Source: an uncultured Lachnospiraceae bacterium (lineage in GTDB: Bacteria; Bacillota; Clostridia; Lachnospirales; Lachnospiraceae). From it: a stretch of DNA of 50,568 nucleotides. The stretch covers positions 1 through 50,568 of the forward strand of contig CANREG010000017.1 of NCBI GenBank assembly GCA_947629565.1. Reading direction: 5' to 3'. Position numbers and translations under genes: made by a program. Below are positions 16,125-27,250 of the stretch, one piece after another. Within the stretch, counting starts at the first letter, position 1, and the number at the start of each line of letters is the position of its first letter. The notes beneath the pieces were generated by a model that made no database searches, was not told where the DNA came from, and saw only the letters and a list, made by a program, of their open reading frames with translations.

Positions 16125-16994
16125 ATGAAAAGTGCCATGAAGAAACTATCCGTGCTGCTTATTGTAAGCACAATGATTATTACCCTGACGGGCTGCGCCC
16201 TGTTTGACAGCAGAGCCAAGGTATATTCCCGTTATGCCACCAGTCTGTTAGACATTAACTATAAGAATATTTCCAAGGACTACATGACCTTAACCGGCGT
16301 GTCCCAAAGCGACGCCGAGGCCGTCTATGTAGCTAACATGGATTATCAGGCTCACAATCTGATGAGCTATTACGGGGTAAAGGAAGTGGACGACGGCACC
16401 ATTCTCTCCGAATTTTATTATCTGGCTCAGTCCATATTTGCCAACGCCAAATATGAGGTGGCTGATGTGGTGCATGATGATGAAAAAGACAGCTATGTGT
16501 TAGAACTGACCGTCTACCCCCTCGACACCTTAGAGACTACTTACGACCAGGTGGTGGCTTATATTGAAGGCTTTAACGCCAAAGTCGACGAGGGCGATTA
16601 CAACAATACGACAGAAGAAGATTACGAGGCGGAGTTTGCCGAGGGAATTATAGAGATTTTAAAGAGTACCGTGGATAACCCCGGCTATATGGATCCGGTT
16701 ACTTTAGAGATTCCTATCCAGCCCTCCGACGATTATTATTATATCTCTGACGAAGATTTCTTAAAGATTGACAAGGCCATGCTCTATATCCGGGAAAATC
16801 CGACAGCCGGAGAGGAAACTTCCGAGGACGGACAGCCCGCCGCAGAAGAAACTTCCGGAGAGGAAACCCCTGAAGGTGAGCAGCCTCCCGCAGAAGAAAC
16901 TTCCGAAGGCGAACAGCCCGCTGTAGAGGGAACCCCTGAAGGCGAACAACCCGCTGCAGAAGAAACTGCAGGAGAAGAACAACCCGCCGAATAA
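16125..16994 (+). CDS. Secreted lipoprotein with a Glu/Pro repeat tail
   Basis: A 289-residue protein with a lipoprotein signal peptide ending in the lipobox LTGC (Cys24), so it is probably attached to the outer face of the membrane. The body (about 30-220) is helical and acidic and of unknown function; it has no domain I can name. The C-terminal 60 residues are repeats of the type EGEQPAAEET, a likely extended spacer into the cell wall. AGGAGG lies nine bases before the ATG. A terminator follows at 17036. Confidence 0.82.
   Translation: MKSAMKKLSVLLIVSTMIITLTGCALFDSRAKVYSRYATSLLDINYKNISKDYMTLTGVSQSDAEAVYVANMDYQAHNLMSYYGVKEVDDGTILSEFYYLAQSIFANAKYEVADVVHDDEKDSYVLELTVYPLDTLETTYDQVVAYIEGFNAKVDEGDYNNTTEEDYEAEFAEGIIEILKSTVDNPGYMDPVTLEIPIQPSDDYYYISDEDFLKIDKAMLYIRENPTAGEETSEDGQPAAEETSGEETPEGEQPPAEETSEGEQPAVEGTPEGEQPAAEETAGEEQPAE
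16805..16992 (+). repeat. Coding minisatellite in the lipoprotein tail
   Basis: About five imperfect units of roughly 33-36 bp encode variants of EETSEGEQPAA. The copies differ mainly at third positions and in single-residue changes. Confidence 0.75.
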
Positions 16995-17035
16995 CAGAAA
17001 TAACATAACCGAAACTATAATACCATGCATTACAA

Positions 17036-17080
17036 AAGGAGCCTGCCATTCAACAAAGAATGGCTGACTCCTTTTTATTA
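17036..17080 (+). terminator. Terminator of the lipoprotein gene
   Basis: AAAGGAG pairs with CTCCTTT and an inner CCATTC pairs with GAATGG, followed by TTTTTATT on the plus strand. Confidence 0.85.
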
Positions 17081-17137
17081 TGCGCTCTGTTTCAAACGAT
17101 TACATTGCTTTACCTGTTGCGCTTTGCTCTGAAAATC

Positions 17138-19846
17138 CTATTTCTTCTTAATTTTCATTGTCTTCTTATAACCGGTGTTTCCCTTTAACTCCTTCTGATA
17201 ACCTTTTACGAGTTTCTTCGGTACCTTGATTACCGCTTTCTTGGAAATGCCCTTTACCGCATTGGCGGAAATATCAATAACGCTATTGGCATTGATTGTA
17301 ATACTCTTTAATTTCTTGCACCCGTAAAATGCATTTTTTCCTAATTTATCTATGCTTTTCGGCAAAACGATAGATGTCAATTTGGTACACTTACGAAACG
17401 CTGACGCGCCGATTATTTCTACGGATTTTCCCATTTTTATGCTCTTAACATTCTTACATCCGTAAAATGCATAATCTTCAATACTTGCAACATTGTTACC
17501 GATTACAACCGACTGCAACTTATTGTTTTTATAAAATGCTTTTTGCCCCACGGATGTTACTTTGTACGCCTTCCCTTCTGCGTCCACCGTACCCGGAATT
17601 ACCAGCTTCTTTAAATTTTTATCCGCAATTCCGGCAACCTCTACCTCCTCATCATCTGTAATGGTATAAATTAAATCGCCGCTAATCAAAGTATCGTCCT
17701 TATCATATACTGCCGGTGCACCGTCGCCGCCGGGAAGTATGTTGTAGCTCATCTGGACGCCGCCTTCATAATCCCCTATTCCTTGAATCACCACACAGGC
17801 CGTTCCAACCAAAATATTATTCTGATAGCTTACAACATAATCTACGTTCTCTGTCAAAACCTTTCCCTGCAAGGTCACTGTAACATGAGGTTTTTTCTCT
17901 GAACCGTCATAAGTAAAAATAGTTTCATCCAACGTTACCTGCGCCGATTCAATCGATATGCCGCGAATTGTATAAGCAGCGGTTGTCGTTCCCTTGTATA
18001 TACCCTTTCCTGTTATGATGACCGTTGCCTGTCCCGGATGAATATTATTCTGATAAACAGCGTCATAATCCGTTCCTTCCTTCAATGGATTTCCCTTATC
18101 GTCAGAAACAGTTATACTTGGGCGTTTTTCTGAACCGTCGTATACTATCTCATTATATTGCAGCTTGACTGTGTAAGAAGTAATATCCTTATATATCTTA
18201 AAGTCACCGGTTAATGTTCCCGTATAAATTCCTATGCCTGTCACCTTAACCGTTGCTGTCCCACACTCCGTATTGTTAGAATATTCTACTTCATAATCCC
18301 TTCCCTCGCATAAAATAATATCCTGTTCCGTTTGCCCATTGGAAAATTTGCAAGTTACCTGAATTTCCGGTTCAATTGCTTCTCCCGTATAAGCATAATA
18401 TTTTTCTATACCTGTCAATTCTCCCTTGCTTAGGTCAATCGGTTTTGACATATCTACATAATTATAATTATTTTTTTGACAGTAAAATATCTGGTCTTCG
18501 TTGCTACAACCTATCAAAAAATCTTTTCCCGACACCGCATCAAAAGCACCCTTACCAATATCATGTAAAGACGCCGGTAAGATTATTTGCGATGCACTAT
18601 GAGAAGAAAAGGCGCCATCTCCTATTTTCGTTAATCCATTAGATATTGTTATCCTTTCTAAACTAGAACATTCATTAAAAGCATAATCTCCTATTTCCGT
18701 TACCGTTTCAGGTATTGTTATTTCTTTCAAATTCTTGCATCCCGAAAAAGCACCGCTACCAATTATTCTTAATTCTTTCGGCAACATTATAGATTCTATT
18801 TCTTCACACCCAGCAAAGAAAAGGGTCCCTATCTCCGTTACTGTATCTGGTAGGACTATATTTTTCAATCCCGTACAACCCCAAAAGACCATATCTCCTA
18901 TTTCCGTTACCGTTTCAGGTATTGTTATTTCTTCCAAATTCCTGCAGTCAAAAAAGGCTTCGGTTCCTATTTTTTCTAATCCGTCCGGCAACGTTATAGA
19001 TTCTATTTTTCTACAACTAGCAAAGGCACAACTTCCTATTTCTGTTACTGTAGGTGGTATTGGTATATTTCCCAAACTCTCGCAACCGCTAAAGGCGTCC
19101 GCTCCTATTTTGGTTACTTCACCAAGTATTGTTATCTCCCTTAAACTCGTACACTTATCAAAGACATAATCTTCTATTTCTGTGACCTGCTTAGGTATTG
19201 TTATTTCTTCCAAATTCTTGCATCCTGCAAAAGCACTTCTACCAATTTTTTTTAATCCGTCCGGCAACGTTATAGATTCTATTTTTTCACAACCTCCAAA
19301 GGCATAATCTCCTATTTCTGTTACTGTAGGTGGTATTGGTATATTTCCCAAACTCTCGCAACCACCAAAGGCGCCCGCTCCTATTTTGGTTACTTCACCA
19401 AGTATTGTTATCTCCTTTAAACTCTCACAACTATAAAAGACATAATCTTCTATTTCTGTGACCTGCTTAGGTATTGTTATTTCTTCCAAATTCTTGCATC
19501 CCCAAAAAGCACTTCTACCAATTTTTTTTAATCCGTCCGGCAACGTTATAGATTCTATTTTTTCACAACCAGCAAAGGCACCACTTCCAACGCCACCATC
19601 TCCTATTTCTGTTATCCCTTCCTCAATAACTATCTTTTTAACAAGGCTTTTATAATCTTCCCAATTGCTCATTTGGCCTACTGTACCCTCCCCTGATACT
19701 GTCAGGGTTCCCGTTGTCTCATCAAAGTCATATGTACAGCCATTAATAGTCTCTACTTCCGCCGCCCTACATTTTCCTGCGTCTCCGCCGTACATAAGGA
19801 CGCCGACCAACAGCACTGTCAATAACAGTTTCAAATGTCTCCTCAT
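17138..19846 (-). CDS. BspA-like leucine-rich-repeat surface protein
   Basis: About 902 residues from the ATG at 19846, which has GGAGG nine bases upstream. A signal peptide (about 1-29) is followed by a WEDYK-type start and some seventeen LRR_5 units of 23 residues with the pattern VTEIGDYAFxGCxxLExITIP (about 60-465). Three beta-sandwich repeats (about 485-720), each starting near YDGSEKxPxITV and ending in GxGxYxGT, resemble MBG-type domains. A last group of LRR units (about 760-860) and a Lys-rich end close the protein, with no LPxTG motif. Such proteins are often adhesins; that role is inferred. The first LRR block contains a near-identical 276-bp duplication. Confidence 0.9.
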   Translation of the reverse strand: MRRHLKLLLTVLLVGVLMYGGDAGKCRAAEVETINGCTYDFDETTGTLTVSGEGTVGQMSNWEDYKSLVKKIVIEEGITEIGDGGVGSGAFAGCEKIESITLPDGLKKIGRSAFWGCKNLEEITIPKQVTEIEDYVFYSCESLKEITILGEVTKIGAGAFGGCESLGNIPIPPTVTEIGDYAFGGCEKIESITLPDGLKKIGRSAFAGCKNLEEITIPKQVTEIEDYVFDKCTSLREITILGEVTKIGADAFSGCESLGNIPIPPTVTEIGSCAFASCRKIESITLPDGLEKIGTEAFFDCRNLEEITIPETVTEIGDMVFWGCTGLKNIVLPDTVTEIGTLFFAGCEEIESIMLPKELRIIGSGAFSGCKNLKEITIPETVTEIGDYAFNECSSLERITISNGLTKIGDGAFSSHSASQIILPASLHDIGKGAFDAVSGKDFLIGCSNEDQIFYCQKNNYNYVDMSKPIDLSKGELTGIEKYYAYTGEAIEPEIQVTCKFSNGQTEQDIILCEGRDYEVEYSNNTECGTATVKVTGIGIYTGTLTGDFKIYKDITSYTVKLQYNEIVYDGSEKRPSITVSDDKGNPLKEGTDYDAVYQNNIHPGQATVIITGKGIYKGTTTAAYTIRGISIESAQVTLDETIFTYDGSEKKPHVTVTLQGKVLTENVDYVVSYQNNILVGTACVVIQGIGDYEGGVQMSYNILPGGDGAPAVYDKDDTLISGDLIYTITDDEEVEVAGIADKNLKKLVIPGTVDAEGKAYKVTSVGQKAFYKNNKLQSVVIGNNVASIEDYAFYGCKNVKSIKMGKSVEIIGASAFRKCTKLTSIVLPKSIDKLGKNAFYGCKKLKSITINANSVIDISANAVKGISKKAVIKVPKKLVKGYQKELKGNTGYKKTMKIKKK
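19000..19600 (-). repeat. 276-bp tandem duplication inside the LRR block
   Basis: Sequences around 19081 and 19357, and around 19165 and 19441, match almost base for base at an offset of exactly 276 bp, which equals four LRR units of 23 codons. The close match at silent positions points to a recent duplication or gene conversion. Confidence 0.8.
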
Positions 19847-19931
19847 ACTTACCAACCTCCTAATAAATAATAATTTAGCTTTGTTGTCTTTTGGCAACTG
19901 CATTGCTCCGGTTCTCAGACCATTTTGTATT

Positions 19932-19960
19932 ATTATACATAAACATATAGCAATTTGCAA
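19932..19960 (-). promoter_or_regulatory. Promoter of the LRR surface protein
   Basis: On the minus strand TTGCAA (19955-19960) and TATAAT (19932-19937) are 17 bp apart. The -35 hexamer is its own complement and could also serve a plus-strand promoter (a TATATA-type -10 near 19977-19982) for the XRE gene at 20036. Confidence 0.7.
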
Positions 19961-20035
19961 TACTATATATAGCATATATATACATTAACATTTATATAAA
20001 AATCGGCTAACTTTAGTATGAGGAGGTATTTATGA

Positions 20036-20374
20036 ATGAAAAAATCCTATAATAATTCCATTTCACAAAACATAAAAAAATACCGTCTGCTAAATAATAT
20101 GACACAGGAAGAGCTTGCCGGGCAATTATATTTAGATACCCAATACTATGCCCAGCTTGAGCGGGGAGAACGCAATTTTACCATAGAAAAAATCATTCAG
20201 ATTTGTAAACTTTTTAACATAGAAGTAAATGATATTATTGAAATCGATACGCAAGAGCACATTGACCAAACAGACCTTTTGGCCGAATTACAGCCAAAAC
20301 TCAACTCTCTCAGCCATTCTCAGTTAAAGGTATTAGAACGGTTCATAACAGAAATCATACCCTATATAAAATAA
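20036..20374 (+). CDS. XRE-family transcriptional regulator
   Basis: A 112-residue protein with an N-terminal helix-turn-helix (about 9-62): MTQEELAGQLYLDTQYYAQLERGERNF in outline, here cut to MTQEELAGQLYL. The C-terminal 45 residues form a helical extension of unknown role. The start is at 20036, nine bases after AGGAGG. A second ATG four bases earlier (20032) is better spaced but opens only a seven-codon frame that ends at 20052. The gene is divergent from the LRR surface protein and may control it, which is inference from position. Confidence 0.85.
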   Translation: MKKSYNNSISQNIKKYRLLNNMTQEELAGQLYLDTQYYAQLERGERNFTIEKIIQICKLFNIEVNDIIEIDTQEHIDQTDLLAELQPKLNSLSHSQLKVLERFITEIIPYIK

Positions 20375-20376
20375 CA

Positions 20377-21714
20377 TCACGGATTACAATTTTTACAGGG
20401 CTCATACCCTTCCGAAATCAATTCCTCCCTGGATTGACCGGACTTTTGTTTGTTTTTATCCGCCATTTTGGCAACAGAGGGACAATCCGGCAAATGGAAT
20501 TTTTTGGTGCCGGTATTTAAGATGTAGGTAACGGCGGCGCCGCTGCCGTTTGCGTCCGCTGCCACAGAAGAGCTTTCCGGGCTTGCAGCGCTCCCCACAG
20601 GCTCTCCCACTTTCCAGCTATCGGAAGGACTGGTATTAAAGGTAATCTGTTCCCCGTCGGACACAGCCACGATTGTACCCTGTTCATCGGTGCGGAACAC
20701 CTTTACTCCCATGGCGCGCAGACGGTTCAATACTGCCGCCCTGGGATGCCCATAGCTATTGCCCTCCCCGCAGCTAATCACACAGAACTCAGGGTTTACC
20801 GCCTCCAAAAAAGCCTCCGTATTGGCGGTATCCGCCCCGTGGTGGGATGCCTTATACACATCTGCCTGTAGCGGCAGGCCGCTTTGCAGCATATCCGCCT
20901 CCGCAGCCGTCTCCCCGTCCCCGGTGAACAGAAAATGACTGCCCCCAAAGGTAAGCCGCAGGGCGATTGAATAATCATTGGTATTGTCCCCATAATCCTT
21001 TTCGGTATCCGTCAACACCTGAAACTGAGCCTTCCCCAACTGAAAAATCTGCCCAAGCTCCGGCGTTAAGCTGCTCTGTCCCCGCTCCTCTATCGTCTCT
21101 AGCAATTCTTCACATGTCCGGGTATCCTTCTGTATCTCCGGCAGTAACACCAAATTGCAATCCGTCTTATATAACACCACATCCAATCCGCCGATATGGT
21201 CTGCGTCTGGGTGGGTTCCCACCGCATAATCCAAATGGTCTATATTCTGGCTTAACAGATAAGACCAGACGGCAGTTCCCTTGCTGTTATCGCCCGCATC
21301 AATCAGCATGGCGGAATCTCCCTGACGAATTACTATGGCGTCCCCCTGGCCCACATCCAGATAGTGTACCTCTAAGGTATCTCCCTGTAAATCAGCCGCC
21401 GGATTTTCCCCCTGCGAGCCGGCAGAATCCCCTTGCTCTGCGCCACTCCCGGAGACAGCATCTGCGCCCTTCCCGAATCCGGTCTCCGCATCTTCGCCGG
21501 AATCAGCCGCGCCCTTCCCAAATCCAGTTTCCGCATCTTCGCCGGAATCAGCCGCGCCCTTCCCGAATCCGGCCTCCGCATCCCCGCCGGAATATTCCTC
21601 TCCCCGGCTTTCAATAACTTCTCCGCCTTCCGTAGGCGCAGCAACCGTACACCCGAACAAACTGCATCCAAACAATATGCATAAAATGAGATACCATACC
21701 CGTCTTTTCATCAT
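20377..21714 (-). CDS. Lipoprotein with ComEC-type metallo-beta-lactamase fold and Cys-rich tail
   Basis: About 445 residues from the ATG at 21714. A signal peptide ends in a lipobox LFGC near residue 22. A Gly/Asp/Glu-rich linker contains three 15-residue repeats. The metallo-beta-lactamase domain (about 110-350) starts with LEVHYLDVGQGDAIVI and has the metal motif THPDADHIGG, later HHGADTANTE, as in the ComEC/Rec2 hydrolase domain. The last 50 residues hold DCPSV and CKNC, resembling Ada-type zinc-binding ends. The protein is probably extracellular and may degrade nucleic acids or phosphoesters; substrate unknown. It converges on the XRE gene with only two bases between the stops. Confidence 0.87.
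   Translation of the reverse strand: MMKRRVWYLILCILFGCSLFGCTVAAPTEGGEVIESRGEEYSGGDAEAGFGKGAADSGEDAETGFGKGAADSGEDAETGFGKGADAVSGSGAEQGDSAGSQGENPAADLQGDTLEVHYLDVGQGDAIVIRQGDSAMLIDAGDNSKGTAVWSYLLSQNIDHLDYAVGTHPDADHIGGLDVVLYKTDCNLVLLPEIQKDTRTCEELLETIEERGQSSLTPELGQIFQLGKAQFQVLTDTEKDYGDNTNDYSIALRLTFGGSHFLFTGDGETAAEADMLQSGLPLQADVYKASHHGADTANTEAFLEAVNPEFCVISCGEGNSYGHPRAAVLNRLRAMGVKVFRTDEQGTIVAVSDGEQITFNTSPSDSWKVGEPVGSAASPESSSVAADANGSGAAVTYILNTGTKKFHLPDCPSVAKMADKNKQKSGQSREELISEGYEPCKNCNP
21455..21600 (-). repeat. 45-bp coding tandem repeat
   Basis: Matching words start at 21466, 21511 and 21556, an exact 45-bp period, encoding GFGKGAADSGEDAET-type units in the linker of the lipoprotein. Confidence 0.85.
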
Positions 21715-21831
21715 TTCCGTCCCTTCCAATCGTCCTTGTAAAAACATTTCTGCAAACGTTTTTTTGCTTTTATGATATTTTATCAAATTCTGCATGACAA
21801 GAAAAGTTTTTTAAATTATGAGAAATAATGC

Positions 21832-21860
21832 TTGCCATTTCAACGAAAATATATTATAAT
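21832..21860 (+). promoter_or_regulatory. Promoter of the XRE gene at 21920
   Basis: TTGCCA (21832-21837) and TATAAT (21855-21860) with a 17-bp spacer. Confidence 0.78.
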
Positions 21861-21919
21861 ATAGCCATTAATATACGATTGTCTTATCCGGTATACTAGG
21901 CAAGATAGGAGGACTTACT

Positions 21920-22267
21920 ATGAACGAGTTAGATTTTCAGTTAATCGGCGCGAACATGAAACGCCTGAGAAATGAACGGGGAATTACCCAGGAACAGGTG
22001 GCGCAGGAATTAGGCTGCACCATTGGCTTTGTCAGCAATGTAGAGAACAACCGCGCTAAGCTCAACTTAAAGATGTTATCTTACTATTCCAAGATTTGCA
22101 ATGTAACTATCGACACCCTGCTGAATGTCGGCGAGGGCAGCACCAATCCGGACAAGCGGGATATCTTATTGAACGAAGAATTAATCCGGGTATTTCGTAC
22201 CTTCTCCTTTGATGAGCGGGAGAAGATTATTAAGACCTTGCAGCTTTGGCAGAAGGACGCCAAGTAA
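21920..22267 (+). CDS. XRE-family transcriptional regulator
   Basis: A 115-residue protein. The helix-turn-helix spans about 9-65, with ITQEQVAQELGCTIGFVSNVE as the helices (quoted to its core ITQEQVAQEL). The remaining 50 residues are helical and end in KTLQLWQKDAK. It reads as a small stand-alone regulator of the SinR-like size class. AGGAGG lies eight or nine bases before the ATG. It is transcribed alone between a consensus promoter and a strong terminator; no target can be named. Confidence 0.88.
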   Translation: MNELDFQLIGANMKRLRNERGITQEQVAQELGCTIGFVSNVENNRAKLNLKMLSYYSKICNVTIDTLLNVGEGSTNPDKRDILLNEELIRVFRTFSFDEREKIIKTLQLWQKDAK

Positions 22268-22301
22268 TTGGCGGACAATTTTTTGATTCCCTGACAGACA
22301 A

Positions 22302-22343
22302 CAACCTCCGGACTGTACATACAATCCGGAGGTTTGTTTTTTT
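22302..22343 (+). terminator. Terminator between XRE gene and atpC
   Basis: CAACCTCCGGA (22302-22312) pairs with TCCGGAGGTTTG (22325-22336) and is followed by seven T residues on the plus strand. The hairpin lies between two convergent genes and may also end the atp transcript. Confidence 0.9.
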
Positions 22344-22740
22344 ATATATGTTTCAGCCGCTGGCGGACCAGTGATCTCTTCAGTGCCAATTCTGCACGGT
22401 TCATATCAATTCCCGATCCCTCTTCAATCCGTCTTCTGGCGCGAATCTCCGCTTCCTTTGCCCGGTTGGCGTCAATCTCATCCGGCCATTCCACGCTCTC
22501 CGCCAATATGGTAACGGAATCCTGAAGAATCTCGATAAATCCCGACATCAGTGCGGCTTCCTTAATGGTATCATTTTCATGAATCCGCAGGATACCCGGT
22601 GCAATAATTGCTGTCAACGGAATATGATTCGGATAGATACCCATATCGCCCTCTGTGGTCGTAAATTCCAGAAAAGAGGATTCTCCCTCGTAGAATATAC
22701 GCTCCGGGGCAACGATCTTTAATTTCATACTATCTGCCAT
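22342..22740 (-). CDS. atpC: ATP synthase F1 epsilon subunit
   Basis: A 132-residue subunit of the central stalk. The N-terminal beta-sandwich (about 1-85) starts LKIVAPERIFYEG and carries GDMGIYPNHIPL, typical of the family; the C-terminal helical hairpin (about 90-132) includes AKEAEIRARRRIEEG. It is the last gene of the atp operon, 28 bp after atpD. Confidence 0.96.
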   Translation of the reverse strand: MADSMKLKIVAPERIFYEGESSFLEFTTTEGDMGIYPNHIPLTAIIAPGILRIHENDTIKEAALMSGFIEILQDSVTILAESVEWPDEIDANRAKEAEIRARRRIEEGSGIDMNRAELALKRSLVRQRLKHI

Positions 22741-22768
22741 GCGTACTCTCCTCAGCTCAACTACTTAA

Positions 22769-24190
<1,422 letters not shown>

Positions 24191-24251
24191 TTAGGCGGCT
24201 GCAAAGTGTCTCTCATCAGGTTAAGAAAAGTTTGCAATCACCCTTTGGTTA

Positions 24252-25109
24252 CTACGAGATTGCCTCTGCACCGGCGATAATCTCCGTCAGCTCCTGCGTA
24301 ATGGAACCCTGACGGGCCCGGTTATATTTCAGGGACAAATCTGCAATCATATCCTCCGCATTCTTGGTTGCGGAATCCATTGCCTGCATACGGGCGCCGT
24401 TCTCACTGGCAACTGCCTCCACAAATGCGCCGTAAATAATATTGTTCATATATTTCGGAATAATCATGTCCAATGCGTCGTCCGCCTCCGGCTCATAATT
24501 CATTGGCGTCAAAACATCAATCTCCACATCCTTCATGATTTCTTCCACATCAATAGGCAAAAGTTTAATTAATTTGGGCTCCTGCACCACAGTGTTCTTA
24601 AAATTCGTATATGCCAGATAGATTTCACCCACCTGTCCGTTTTCATAGCTGGCAAGCACATTCTTGCCAATATGAATGGCGTCTGCATATAAGGGATCGT
24701 TCATTACCTCCGAATAATCCTCTACAATGTGGTATCCCTTTCTGGAAAGCCCTTCCAGACCTTTTTTACCCAGTGCATAGATATCTGTATCCTCCGGCGT
24801 AAACTGCGCCGCCACCTCTTTTACAATGTTGTTATTGTATCCGCCGGCAAGGCCCCGGTTTGAGGTCAGCACTAAGACCGCCTTTCTTGCAGAACCGTTA
24901 TCCTTTAAATACCTGTGGTCTATCTTGCCGGTTCTGGCAAGAACGGAACAAATGGTGTCATACAACATGGTAAAATAAGGTTTATTGCTCTCTGCCCTGG
25001 CTTTTGCCTTCTGAAGTTTAACGGTAGAGACTAACTTCATCGCCTTGGTTATCTGACCGGTACTGGCAACGCTTTCTCTCCGTCTTTTTATATCTCTCAT
25101 GGAAGCCAC
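24252..25109 (-). CDS. atpG: ATP synthase F1 gamma subunit
   Basis: The rotating central shaft, 285 residues. The start is a GTG at 25109, with GAGGTG seven bases upstream. The N-terminal helix MRDIKRRRESVASTGQITKAM and the C-terminal SITQELTEIIAGAEAI are the family hallmarks (quoted at or under twenty residues elsewhere as SITQELTEI). It follows atpA after 34 bp. Confidence 0.97.
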   Translation of the reverse strand: MASMRDIKRRRESVASTGQITKAMKLVSTVKLQKAKARAESNKPYFTMLYDTICSVLARTGKIDHRYLKDNGSARKAVLVLTSNRGLAGGYNNNIVKEVAAQFTPEDTDIYALGKKGLEGLSRKGYHIVEDYSEVMNDPLYADAIHIGKNVLASYENGQVGEIYLAYTNFKNTVVQEPKLIKLLPIDVEEIMKDVEIDVLTPMNYEPEADDALDMIIPKYMNNIIYGAFVEAVASENGARMQAMDSATKNAEDMIADLSLKYNRARQGSITQELTEIIAGAEAIS

Positions 25110-25143
25110 GACATATCACCTCTTTCTATCTTTCCTGCACTAC

Positions 25144-26646
25144 TTATCGCTGATTCTTATAAGCGGTGATTGCCTCGTCTAACTGGCTCTCAATCTCGTC
25201 TGTCAATTTCTTCACTTCGCGAATCTTGCGGAAGATTTCCGGATACTGGGTATCCACAAACTCAAACAGACCCTTTTCAAAATCAAGGATTTCATCTACC
25301 GGCACATCTAACAGATACCGCTTGGTTGCCGCATAGATAATTACGACCTGCTGCTCTACCGGCATCGGCTTATATTGGGGCTGCTTTAACATTTCCTTAA
25401 TCCGCTCGCCCTGCGCCAAACGCTCCTTGGTATCTGCGTCCAACTCTGAACCAAACTGGGAAAAGGCTGCCAACTCCCTGTACTGGGCTAACTCTGTACG
25501 GATAGGCGCCGCAATCTTCTTCATGGCTCCAATCTGCGCCGCGCCACCCACACGCGATACGGAAAGACCTGCGTTAATCGCCGGACGGAAACCTGCGTTA
25601 AACATCTCTGTCTCCAGATAAATCTGACCGTCCGTAATGGAAATAACATTGGTCGGAATGTATGCGGATACATCTCCCGCCTGCGTTTCAATAATCGGCA
25701 GCGCCGTTAAGGAACCTCCGCCCAACTCGTCATTTAACTTTGCCGCGCGCTCCAACAGTCTGGAATGCAGATAGAATACATCACCGGGATATGCCTCACG
25801 TCCCGGCGGACGACGCAGCAGTAAAGAAAGGGTACGGTAAGCCGTTGCATGCTTGCTCAAATCATCATAGATAATCAGAACATCTTTTCCGCTTTCCATC
25901 CATTCCTCGCCAATCGCACATCCTGCATATGGCGCAATATACTGTAACGGTGCCAGCTCTGACGCTGTAGAAGCCACAACTGTGGTATAATCCATTGCCC
26001 CATACTCAGACAAGGACTTCACAATGTTGGCAACGGTAGACGCTTTCTGTCCGATTGCAACATAGATACAGTTCACGCCCTGTCCCTTCTGATTGATAAT
26101 GGTATCAATGGCGATGGCTGTCTTACCTGTCTGACGGTCACCGATAATTAACTCTCTCTGGCCCCTGCCGATTGGCACCATGGCGTCAATCGCCTTAATA
26201 CCGGTCTGCAACGGCGTATCTACAGATTTACGGGAAATAACACCGGACGCCACTCTCTCAATAGGCCTTGTCTTGTCGGACTGAATCGGCCCTTTTCCGT
26301 CGATGGGCTGTCCCAATGCATTGACGACACGACCAAGCATGGCGTCGCCAACCGGAACCTCAACCACCCGTCCGGTAGTCTTAACGGTATCTCCTTCGTT
26401 GATATTTTTATTTGCACCTAACAGTACGGCACCTACATTATCTTCCTCTAAGTTCATTACCATTCCGTAAACTTCACCCGGGAACTCTAACAATTCGCCC
26501 TGCATTGCCTTTTCCAGACCATGCACGCGGGCAATGCCGTCCGCTACCTGAATAACAGTACCAACTTCGGAGGTCTCTAATTCCTTAGAATAATTCTTAA
26601 TCTGCTCTTTAATCACAGAACTAATTTCTTCTGGTTTTAAATTCAT
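25144..26646 (-). CDS. atpA: ATP synthase F1 alpha subunit
   Basis: The non-catalytic nucleotide-binding subunit, 500 residues. Walker A is GDRQTGKTA (about 169-177), followed by [12 protein letters not shown], and the signature [14 protein letters not shown] lies near 365. Length and domain order are standard. The gene starts with ATG after AAGGTG and sits 70 bp after atpH. Confidence 0.98.
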   Translation of the reverse strand: MNLKPEEISSVIKEQIKNYSKELETSEVGTVIQVADGIARVHGLEKAMQGELLEFPGEVYGMVMNLEEDNVGAVLLGANKNINEGDTVKTTGRVVEVPVGDAMLGRVVNALGQPIDGKGPIQSDKTRPIERVASGVISRKSVDTPLQTGIKAIDAMVPIGRGQRELIIGDRQTGKTAIAIDTIINQKGQGVNCIYVAIGQKASTVANIVKSLSEYGAMDYTTVVASTASELAPLQYIAPYAGCAIGEEWMESGKDVLIIYDDLSKHATAYRTLSLLLRRPPGREAYPGDVFYLHSRLLERAAKLNDELGGGSLTALPIIETQAGDVSAYIPTNVISITDGQIYLETEMFNAGFRPAINAGLSVSRVGGAAQIGAMKKIAAPIRTELAQYRELAAFSQFGSELDADTKERLAQGERIKEMLKQPQYKPMPVEQQVVIIYAATKRYLLDVPVDEILDFEKGLFEFVDTQYPEIFRKIREVKKLTDEIESQLDEAITAYKNQR

Positions 26647-26716
26647 AGAAAATTAGCACCTTCTCTCTGTTATATTTTCTTTGGCCGGCCTCATGCATAG
26701 AAGCGGCCTGTCTGCT

Positions 26717-27250
26717 TTACAGCAGAGATTTTGATAATTTCGCAATTTGTGTCTGTAAACTGCTGTCCACCACTGTATCAGCAATGCGGATTACCAGTCC
26801 GCCAATCAAACTGCTATCCACCCGATAGACTCCCTCTATCTCCTGATACTTTGTGGTCTCTAAAAGCTTTTGCTCTATTTTGTCTTTCTGCGCCTTGCTT
26901 AATTCTACTGCGGAAGAAATGTAGGCAACGCCAATGCCCTTTTCCTCCTTAATGGCAGAAATCACATAATCGAAAACCGGAATGAAGTCCTTCAAATGGC
27001 CCTTGTCAATCAACATAACCATAAGGCCCGTAATCTCATCCGATACCTTACCCTTATAGATATTCTCAATGACCTGAATCTTCTCTTCCTTTTCAATATT
27101 GGGATGGAGCAGCAGCTTTCCCAAAGCCTCATTTTCCAAAAATGTCTGCTTTACAAAAAGTACCTCTTCTAAAATGGCGTCCGGCTTGCCGCTTTCCATG
27201 GCCACCTCGAAAAGTGCACTTCCATAGGTTTTACTTACCTGCTTAGCCAT
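26717..27250 (-). CDS. atpH: ATP synthase F1 delta subunit
   Basis: A 177-residue peripheral stalk protein that joins the b subunits to F1. The start AKQVSKTYGSALFEVAM and the end VDSSLIGGLVIRIADTVVDS match the OSCP/delta family. The gene overlaps the end of atpF by 16 bp, which suggests translational coupling. Confidence 0.96.
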   Translation of the reverse strand: MAKQVSKTYGSALFEVAMESGKPDAILEEVLFVKQTFLENEALGKLLLHPNIEKEEKIQVIENIYKGKVSDEITGLMVMLIDKGHLKDFIPVFDYVISAIKEEKGIGVAYISSAVELSKAQKDKIEQKLLETTKYQEIEGVYRVDSSLIGGLVIRIADTVVDSSLQTQIAKLSKSLL

